Positions 1-5,896 of a stretch of 5,896 nucleotides of DNA are shown one piece after another. A program made the position numbers and the translations under genes. The notes below the pieces were generated by a model. It did no database searches and had not been told where the DNA came from. It worked only from the letters and a program-made list of their open reading frames with translations. The stretch covers positions 1-5,896 of the forward strand of contig CACXCV010000093.1 in assembly GCA_902766215.1 (NCBI GenBank), written 5' to 3'. Every line of letters begins with the position of its first letter. The first letter of the stretch is position 1. Origin of the DNA: Oscillospiraceae bacterium (GTDB lineage: Bacteria > Bacillota > Clostridia > Oscillospirales > Oscillospiraceae).

Positions 1-1
1 C

Positions 2-841
2 TCCGGGCTGATCCACGCCCGCTACGGCTATGAAAACGTGGGCTTTCACATGGGGGCCGAGACGATTACCATCGACCTGTCCGGCGAACTGGACGAGGCG
101 GCCCTGCGCGGCATCGAGGCGCAGGCCAACGCCTATCTCTGGCGCGACGAGCCGGTGCTGGTTTCGTGGCCCACGGCGGAAGAACTGGCCGTGCTGCCCT
201 ATCGCAGCAAGAAGGCGCTGACCGGCGCGGTGCGGATCGTCACCTTTCCGGGGGCGGACTGCTGTGCCTGCTGCGGCACGCATGTGCGCCGCACGGGGGA
301 GATTGGCCTGGTGCGGCTGCTCTCGTGCCAGAAGTTCCGCGAGGGCGTGCGGATTGAGATGCTCTGCGGCGGCCGGGCGCTGGCCCACGACATCGCCCTT
401 GCCGGGCAGAACACCCGCGTGTCGCAGCGCCTGTCGGCCAAGCCCATGGAGACGGCGGCGGCGGTGGAGCGCATGCAGCAGGAGAACGCTGCGCTGAGCT
501 ATCGCGTGACCGGGCTGGAAAACCGCGTGTTTGCCGCCATTGCGGCGCAATATGCCGGAGCGGCGCGGGTGCTGCACTTCGAGCCGGGGCTGGACAGCGA
601 CGGCGTACGCCGCCTGGCGGCGGCGGTGATGGAGCGCACGTCCGGGCTGGTGGCGGTGTGCTCCGGCGGGGACGGCGGGTATAAATACTGCCTGGGTCAG
701 ACCGGGGGCGACCTGCGGGCGCTGACGCGCGCGTGGAACGCTGCGCTGCAGGGGCGCGGCGGAGGCAAGCCGTTTTTCACCCAGGGCAGCGTGGCGGCTG
801 ACCGCGCGGCAATCGAGGCCTTTTGGGCGGCGCAGGAATAA
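2..841 (+). CDS. alaX: alanyl-tRNA editing protein AlaX, DHHA1-containing (5' partial)
   Basis: This is a stand-alone trans-editing enzyme that hydrolyses Ser- or Gly-tRNA(Ala) in the cytoplasm, related to the editing domain of alanyl-tRNA synthetase. The reading frame is open to the left edge, so the N-terminus is missing. The visible part is 279 residues and starts SGLIHARYGYENVGFHMG, a typical stretch just after the HxxxH half of the zinc site, which must lie outside the window. The second half is visible as C90-x3-H94 (CCGTH) followed by TGEIG. A helical linker around residues 140-175 leads to a C-terminal DHHA1 domain with GGDGGYKYCLGQ and GRGGGKPFFTQGS. GTG at 38 and ATG at 50 are internal codons, not the start, because the homologous sequence continues upstream of both. 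The gene converges on recR and ends at TAA 839-841. Family assignment is confident; substrate preference is inferred from the family. Confidence 0.92.
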   Translation, partial: SGLIHARYGYENVGFHMGAETITIDLSGELDEAALRGIEAQANAYLWRDEPVLVSWPTAEELAVLPYRSKKALTGAVRIVTFPGADCCACCGTHVRRTGEIGLVRLLSCQKFREGVRIEMLCGGRALAHDIALAGQNTRVSQRLSAKPMETAAAVERMQQENAALSYRVTGLENRVFAAIAAQYAGAARVLHFEPGLDSDGVRRLAAAVMERTSGLVAVCSGGDGGYKYCLGQTGGDLRALTRAWNAALQGRGGGKPFFTQGSVAADRAAIEAFWAAQE

Positions 842-892
842 AAAAAGAGCGCCCCGGGACAGCGGCCATGGCGGCGGCTGTCCCAGGGCGCT
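841..892 (-). terminator. Rho-independent terminator of the dnaX-ybaB-recR operon
   Basis: Positions 848-863 pair with 877-892 to give a 16-bp stem with a single C/A mismatch and a 13-nt loop. Read on the minus strand, the hairpin is followed by CTCTTTTTTA (841-846 is AAAAAA on plus), which is a proper intrinsic terminator 17 nt past the recR stop. On the plus strand the same hairpin is followed only by CTTGCTATGT. It may therefore also stop alaX transcription, but less efficiently. Confidence 0.87.
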
Positions 893-908
893 TGCTATGT
901 CTGCGGCC

Positions 909-1508
909 TTACAGCTCGGTGCGGCCCTCCAGGGCGCGCAGGAGGGTGATCTCGTCGGCATATTCCAGTTGGCTGCCCACGGGCACGCCATAGGCCAGGC
1001 GCGTGACGCGCACGCCCAGCGGCCGCAGCAGCCGGGACAGATACATGGCCGTGGCCTCGCCCTCGGTGTCGGGGTTGGTGGCCATGATGACCTCGGCCAC
1101 GCCGCCCTCGCCCACCCGGGTGAGCAGCTCACGGATCTTGATGTCGTCGGGACCGACGTGGTTCAGCGGCGAGATGACGCCGTGCAGCACGTGATAGCGG
1201 CCCTGATACTCCCGTGCGCGCTCCATGGCGATGACATCCCGCGGCTCGGCCACTACGCAGATGGTGGAGGCGTCGCGCTCCGGATCGGCGCAGATGGAGC
1301 ACAGCGGCTGGTCGGTGAGATTCTGACACACGGGGCAGGTGTGAACGGTACGCTTGGCTTCGGTGATGGCGCTGGCAAAGCCCTCAGCCTCCTCGGCGGG
1401 CATGGACAGCACGGCAAAGGCCAGCCGCTGGGCGGTTTTCATGCCGATGCCGGGCAGGCGGGCAAACTGCTCCTGCAGGCGCTCCAGTGACGCCGGAAGG
1501 TACTGCAT
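909..1508 (-). CDS. recR: recombination mediator protein RecR
   Basis: RecR acts with RecF and RecO to load RecA on SSB-coated single-stranded DNA during gap repair. The protein has 199 residues, the normal length. Visible parts in order: a helix-hairpin-helix with LPGIGMKTAQRLAF (18-31), a C4 zinc finger (C58, C61, C70, C73; CPVC and CSIC), a Toprim domain starting near residue 82 with E88 and the ATNPDTEGEATA motif (143-154), and the C-terminal LAYGVPVGSQLEYAD segment. The start ATG (1508-1506) shares one base with the ybaB stop in a TGATG arrangement. No strong Shine-Dalgarno is seen (only GGGCGG upstream), so translation is probably coupled to ybaB. It is the last gene of the minus-strand operon and is followed by a strong terminator. 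Confidence 0.97.
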   Translation of the reverse strand: MQYLPASLERLQEQFARLPGIGMKTAQRLAFAVLSMPAEEAEGFASAITEAKRTVHTCPVCQNLTDQPLCSICADPERDASTICVVAEPRDVIAMERAREYQGRYHVLHGVISPLNHVGPDDIKIRELLTRVGEGGVAEVIMATNPDTEGEATAMYLSRLLRPLGVRVTRLAYGVPVGSQLEYADEITLLRALEGRTEL

Positions 1509-1855
1509 CAGAGCAGACCGCCCAGATTCAGGCCGCCGGTGAGCTTGCTCATGTTGGTGTTGGCCGCGTCCTCAGCTGCGCGCAGTGCCTCGTTGACGGC
1601 GGCGACTACCAGATCCTGCAGCATCTCCACATCGTCGGGATCGACTGCTTCAGGGGCGATGGTTACGCGCAGCAGCTCGCGCTTGCCGCTGACCACCGCT
1701 TCGACCACGCCACCGCCGGCCTTGGCGGAGAATTCCTTCTCCTCCAGCTCCTGCTGCATCTTCAGCATATCCTGCTGCATCTTCTGCGCCTGCTTGATCA
1801 TGTTCATGTTGATGCCGCCGCCCATGGGGCTGGCGCCGCGAAAACCCTTTGCCAT
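1508..1855 (-). CDS. ybaB: YbaB/EbfC family nucleoid-associated protein
   Basis: This is a small homodimeric DNA-binding protein of the YbaB/EbfC (B. subtilis YaaK) family, normally encoded between dnaX and recR, as here. It has 115 residues. A Gly/Met-rich start (MAKGFRGASPMGGGINMNM) is followed by a charged helix with MIKQAQKMQQDMLKMQQELE (about 19-38). Next comes the EFSAKAGGGVVEAVVSGKREL strand region, the IAPEAVDPDDVEMLQDLVVAAVNEA segment, and a Gly/Leu tail (GGLNLGGLL). The start at 1855 is supported by an AAAGGA ribosome-binding site (1871-1866) ten bases upstream. Its TGA overlaps the recR ATG. Its exact role is unsettled in the family; a link to recombination or chromosome organisation is inferred from position and known DNA binding. 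Confidence 0.95.
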   Translation of the reverse strand: MAKGFRGASPMGGGINMNMIKQAQKMQQDMLKMQQELEEKEFSAKAGGGVVEAVVSGKRELLRVTIAPEAVDPDDVEMLQDLVVAAVNEALRAAEDAANTNMSKLTGGLNLGGLL

Positions 1856-1888
1856 GTTTTGTTCGTCCTTTCTGTTTGGGTGAGATAC

Positions 1889-1917
1889 ATTATAATATAT
1901 TATATCGTGATATCACG
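1889..1917 (-). promoter_or_regulatory. Candidate promoter for ybaB-recR in the AT-rich gap after dnaX
   Basis: In the 64-nt gap, the minus strand holds a perfect -10, TATAAT (1894-1889). Sixteen bases upstream is GTGATA (1916-1911), which matches four of six positions of TTGACA. A second TATAAT lies at 1904-1899. Transcription would start near 1882 and give a short leader carrying the ybaB ribosome-binding site. The call rests on motif match and on the sharp AT-richness in a GC-rich region; the -35 is only fair. Confidence 0.5.
1891..1917. repeat. Two adjacent perfect palindromes
   Basis: TATAATATATTATA (1891-1904, 14 bp) and CGTGATATCACG (1906-1917, 12 bp) are each perfect inverted repeats and sit one base apart, directly after the dnaX stop codon. 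The second overlaps the proposed -35 of the ybaB promoter, the position expected of an operator. Neither is followed by a T-tract or is GC-rich enough to be a convincing terminator. Confidence 0.6.
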
Positions 1918-1919
1918 CG

Positions 1920-3563
<1,644 letters not shown>

Positions 3564-3569
3564 CCCAAT

Positions 3570-3576
3570 CCCCCCT
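3570..3576 (-). promoter_or_regulatory. Ribosome-binding site that fixes the dnaX start
   Basis: AGGGGGG on the minus strand (3576-3570) lies six bases before ATG 3563-3561. It decides in favour of this start over the in-frame ATG at 3608. Confidence 0.8.
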
Positions 3577-3584
3577 GGACAGAT

Positions 3585-3606
3585 AAAAAAGCCGTGTGAC
3601 CACGGC
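3585..3606 (-). terminator. Intrinsic terminator at the 3' end of the SRP RNA
   Basis: On the minus strand GCCGTG (3606-3601), loop GTCA and CACGGC (3596-3591) form a perfect 6-bp hairpin followed by six T residues (3590-3585). It ends only 21 nt before the dnaX start codon. The same bases also form the 3' arm of the SRP RNA closing helix, so the terminator is embedded in the RNA structure. Confidence 0.8.
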
Positions 3607-3898
3607 AAGACCGCACACCCGCCATTGAAAACGAACCTATATCCGGAACCAATGCAGCTGGCTCAAAGGCGGCTGCCTCGCGGCACACGGAAGCTCCCGT
3701 TTAATGCTGCTCGGTTCCCCGCCTGACATGGTTCGCGGGTTTCCGTTGCGCAAGACCGTCTCATCATCGCTGCTCACAGTGGGCAGACAACACAGGCGCG
3801 CTCCTCGGGCGGGAATTCATCCCTGCTGTAGCGGATTGCAGGCAACAGGGCACCGCTATCTCCCCGACTAGTGCGGCCTTGCCGCAGTCACACTGGGC
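3591..3898 (-). ncRNA. ffs: Signal recognition particle RNA, large (Alu-domain) bacterial type
   Basis: This is the RNA scaffold of the signal recognition particle. It binds Ffh and directs nascent membrane and secreted proteins to FtsY and the translocon. Domain IV is recognisable on the minus strand at about 3732-3700: GTCAGG, then CGG-GGAA-CCG (GGAA tetraloop, 3721-3712), then AGCAGCATTAA, the asymmetric loop bound by the Ffh M domain. The 5' half holds an Alu-like domain with GGTGCCCTGTTGCCTGCAAT and CCGCTACAGCAGGG, as in clostridial large SRP RNAs. Other family-like stretches are GGTCTTGCGCAACGGAA (about 3756-3740) and GTGTGCCGC (about 3689-3681). The ends close in a 23-bp helix (3893-3871 with 3616-3594), fully paired if three G-U wobbles are allowed. 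The position just upstream of dnaX is the known Firmicutes location. Ends are estimated from the helix and terminator; the length of about 305 nt suits the large type. Confidence 0.95.
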
Positions 3899-3910
3899 AA
3901 AGCATCTTAT

Positions 3911-3938
3911 ATTATACACAACCGCGGGAAAAAAGCAA
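3911..3938 (-). promoter_or_regulatory. Promoter of the SRP RNA gene
   Basis: The minus strand has a perfect -10, TATAAT (3916-3911). It also has TTGCTT (3938-3933, three of six matches to TTGACA) at a 16-bp spacing. Transcription would begin near 3905-3903, a few bases before the closing helix of the RNA. A T-rich stretch follows the -35. Confidence 0.72.
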
Positions 3939-3978
3939 CTGTTTTCTCTCCCCAACCGGGGCTGGCACGGGATTCCAC

Positions 3979-4007
3979 TTGCGTCCTCGACACGGATTTG
4001 CTATAAT
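3979..4007 (+). promoter_or_regulatory. Extended -10 promoter of the lysozyme gene
   Basis: TTGCGT (3979-3984) and TATAAT (4002-4007) are 17 bp apart, and TG at 3999-4000 gives an extended -10 (TGCTATAAT). Transcription would start near 4014, leaving a leader of about 84 nt before the ATG at 4098. The promoter is divergent from that of the SRP RNA, with 85 bp between the two -10 boxes. The short stretch between them shows no gene; it contains one small hairpin, CCCC-AACC-GGGG (3950-3961). Confidence 0.72.
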
Positions 4008-4080
4008 GGTTACAATTCGACATTATTTGAGGAACCTTCCGCCGGGCGGATGCGTCTGACTCATGGATGATTGTGATACC

Positions 4081-4088
4081 AGAGGGGG
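4081..4088 (+). promoter_or_regulatory. Ribosome-binding site of the lysozyme gene
   Basis: AGAGGGGG lies nine bases upstream of the ATG at 4098. Together with the signal peptide that begins at that ATG, it fixes the start. Confidence 0.7.
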
Positions 4089-4097
4089 AATTCCGGG

Positions 4098-5896
4098 ATG
4101 AAACGATGGATTGTGCGCGCTCTGCCGCTGCTGCTGCTGCTCCTGGCGCTGTGTACGGTTTCTGCCGGCGCGGTGCGGAGCTATGGCTCGGTGCAGAATC
4201 CGCGCTATGATGGCTATACCATCCGGCACGGCGTGGACGTGTCCGAGCACAACGGCGCGATTGACTGGCGGGCCGTGGCGGCCAGCGGGCAGGCAGACTT
4301 TGCCTTTGTCCGCGTGGGCTATCGCGGCTATACCTCCGGCGGGCTGAACCCGGACAGCCGCTACCGCGACAACCTGGCCGGGGCGCTGGACGCCGGGCTG
4401 GATGTGGGGGCCTATCTCTACTCCCAGGCCACCACAGTGGCAGAGGCACGCGAGGAGGCGTATTACGCCCTGGAGCTGCTGGGGAGCTATGCCCAGCAGC
4501 TGACCCTGCCGGTGGTGATCGACTTTGAATATGCCGAGTCGGGCGGATATACCGGGCGGCTGTACAACGCAAAGCTCTCGCCCAGCGCGGCCACCGACAT
4601 CTGCAACGCCTTCTGCGAGGTGATCCGCAGCGCCGGGCTGGAGCCGTGCGTCTATGCCAACTCTGTGATGCTGGGTGAAAAGATGTATGCCGCGGGGCTG
4701 ACCGCGCCGGTCTGGCTGGCCAACTATACCGATGAGACGGCCTATGCTGGCGAGTATACATATTGGCAGTACACCAGCAGCGGCGCCGTCGCCGGCTTTG
4801 CCGGCGCGGTGGACTGCAACTACTGGTATGCCGCGGGGCCGGATCGCTGGACCCAGTGGGCCGAGGACCTGACCATGGACGAGGCGGCGCTGACGGTACA
4901 GGCCGGGGAAAGCGCCGCGATCAGCGCGTCGCTGTGGCCGGCAGGCTGTGTAGACAGCCTGCGCTATTACAGCGAGGACCCGACCATTGCCTATGTGGAC
5001 AAGCTGTCGGGCCGGGTGACCGGCTTCCGCGCCGGGACGGTGCAGGTGTGGGCCGAGACGGCCAGCGGCCTGTGGGCGGCGTGTACCGTGACGGTAACCG
5101 GACAGCGGAGCGGCGAGCTGCCGCCGCTGATGATTGTCTCGGCCCCGGACACGCTGTTTGCCGGCCCGGACACCCGGACGGCGCTGAAGGTGGCCTCCGC
5201 CAGCCCGGCCGGTACGACGGGCGTGGTAAACATTGACCTGCTGAACCTGCGCGCCTGGCCCAGCACGGACCTGGCGCCCGTGGCCACCATGAAAAACGGC
5301 GAGCAGCTCTCTGTGATCGACCGGGCGGTGATCGGCGGCACCAGCTGGCTGGCGGTGGAATGGCAGGGGCAGCGCGGCTTTGTATCGGAGAGCTATGTCG
5401 ATTGGCAGGCAGGCGGCGGGCTTGTGACCGAGGGCGTGGACTATGTGGCGGCCTATGCCGGCAACAGCGCCCCGGGTACGGCAACCGTGACAGTGACGGG
5501 CATCGGCAGCTATACCGGCAGCGCCATCGCCACGTTTCAGATTTTTTCCTTTGCCGACGTGCAGTCCGGCGACTGGTATTATGATGCGGTGCTCCGCGCG
5601 GTGCAGACCGGCACGATGAAGGGCACCGGCGACGCGCAGTTTTCGCCCAATGCGGCCACCAGCCGCGCGATGATGGCCACGGTGCTGCACCGGATGGCGG
5701 ACAAGCCGGCGGCGCCGGCGGCGGGCTTTTCCGATGTGGCCGGCGGGGCGTGGTATGCCGCGGCGGTCAACTGGGCGGCGGGCAGCGGAATTGCCGCCGG
5801 AACCGGGCCGAAGACCTTTGACCCCAACGGCATGCTCACGCGCGAGGTGATGGTGAGCATGCTCTACCAGTTCACCCGCTACCTGGGCTATGCGAC
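4098..5896 (+). CDS. Secreted GH25 lysozyme-like protein with Big2-like, SH3-like and SLH domains (3' partial)
   Basis: This is probably a cell-wall hydrolase that cleaves the MurNAc-GlcNAc bond of peptidoglycan and is held at the surface through SLH domains. The frame is open to the right edge (599 residues visible). In order: a signal peptide (MKRW, a Leu-rich core, likely cut after AGA at about 25); a GH25 domain (about 43-245) with GVDVSEHNG (D47), the catalytic-type DFE (D142, E144), VWLANYTDE, YTYWQYTSSG and VDCNYW (D239); a Big2-like beta domain (about 260-335, with ITYVD-like IAYVDKLSGRVTGFRAGT); an SH3-like domain (about 376-435, LLNLRAWPST to GFVSESYV); half of a beta module (about 442-482, GVDYVAAY, GTATVTVTG, YTGS); one full SLH domain (about 482-537, FADVQSGDWYYDAV); and a second SLH from 543 up to the edge. 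A third SLH probably follows. No lipobox is seen. It may remodel its own wall or attack other bacteria; the sequence does not decide. Confidence 0.9.
   Translation, partial: MKRWIVRALPLLLLLLALCTVSAGAVRSYGSVQNPRYDGYTIRHGVDVSEHNGAIDWRAVAASGQADFAFVRVGYRGYTSGGLNPDSRYRDNLAGALDAGLDVGAYLYSQATTVAEAREEAYYALELLGSYAQQLTLPVVIDFEYAESGGYTGRLYNAKLSPSAATDICNAFCEVIRSAGLEPCVYANSVMLGEKMYAAGLTAPVWLANYTDETAYAGEYTYWQYTSSGAVAGFAGAVDCNYWYAAGPDRWTQWAEDLTMDEAALTVQAGESAAISASLWPAGCVDSLRYYSEDPTIAYVDKLSGRVTGFRAGTVQVWAETASGLWAACTVTVTGQRSGELPPLMIVSAPDTLFAGPDTRTALKVASASPAGTTGVVNIDLLNLRAWPSTDLAPVATMKNGEQLSVIDRAVIGGTSWLAVEWQGQRGFVSESYVDWQAGGGLVTEGVDYVAAYAGNSAPGTATVTVTGIGSYTGSAIATFQIFSFADVQSGDWYYDAVLRAVQTGTMKGTGDAQFSPNAATSRAMMATVLHRMADKPAAPAAGFSDVAGGAWYAAAVNWAAGSGIAAGTGPKTFDPNGMLTREVMVSMLYQFTRYLGYA

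Noticed and set aside
897..1490. A 197-codon open frame on the plus strand opposite recR
   Set aside because: It is antisense to a textbook RecR and has no recognisable domain of its own.
3564..3608. A 15-residue N-terminal extension of DnaX from the ATG at 3608
   Set aside because: The extension is translated from the SRP RNA terminator and does not resemble DnaX. The downstream ATG has a strong ribosome-binding site and the conserved MYQALYRTYRP start.
3764..3955. Short open frames in 3494-3955 and 3871-4070
   Set aside because: They fall on the SRP RNA gene, its terminator or the divergent promoters, and lack ribosome-binding sites and recognisable sequence.
3950..3961. Small hairpin CCCC-AACC-GGGG between the divergent promoters as a terminator
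   Set aside because: Its stem is only four base pairs with no T-tract on either side, and no gene ends nearby.
4031..4050. TCCGCCGGGCGGA inverted repeat in the lysozyme leader as a riboswitch or attenuator
   Set aside because: The 13-base element is too short and isolated; there is no T-tract and no conserved aptamer-like sequence in the roughly 84-nt leader.
4023..5690. A 555-codon open frame on the minus strand opposite the lysozyme gene
   Set aside because: Its translation is low-complexity (His, Arg, Gly, Ala rich) with no recognisable motif, and it lies exactly antisense to a protein with clear domains. Long antisense frames are expected at this GC content.

Overview
The window reads as chromosomal DNA of a high-GC Firmicute, probably a gut clostridium of the Oscillospiraceae type. 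This is inferred from four things. The gene order SRP RNA - dnaX - ybaB - recR is the classic Firmicutes replication/recombination block. The SRP RNA is the large, Alu-domain type found in Bacilli and Clostridia. There is an S-layer-homology (SLH) surface protein. Codon use is strongly GC-rich, and only the short intergenic stretches are AT-rich.

Layout: (1) 2-841, plus strand: the 3' part of an alanyl-tRNA editing protein (AlaX with a DHHA1 domain), cut by the left edge. (2) 841-892: a strong hairpin between two convergent genes; its T-tract serves the minus-strand operon. (3) 909-3563, minus strand: dnaX, then ybaB/EbfC, then recR. ybaB and recR overlap by one base. The 64-nt gap before ybaB is very AT-rich, with two perfect palindromes and a promoter candidate. 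(4) 3591-3898, minus strand: the SRP RNA gene (ffs), with its own promoter, terminator and a 23-bp closing helix. (5) 3917-4097: a short divergent control region. (6) 4098 to the right edge, plus strand: a secreted GH25 lysozyme-like protein with Big2-like, SH3-like and SLH modules, cut by the right edge.

The minus-strand genes are housekeeping. The SRP RNA guides membrane and secretory proteins to the translocon. DnaX builds the polymerase III clamp loader. YbaB and RecR act in nucleoid/DNA-repair functions. The AlaX protein clears mischarged tRNA(Ala). The lysozyme-like protein is a surface or cell-wall enzyme that interrupts the conserved block upstream of ffs.

I found no mobile element, CRISPR array, phage gene or obviously new multi-gene system. 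The points most worth a second look are the 27-nt spacing between the SRP RNA and dnaX (so dnaX may depend on read-through), the two ways the SRP RNA 3' end can fold, the palindromic AT-rich promoter region before ybaB, and the domain makeup of the lysozyme protein.
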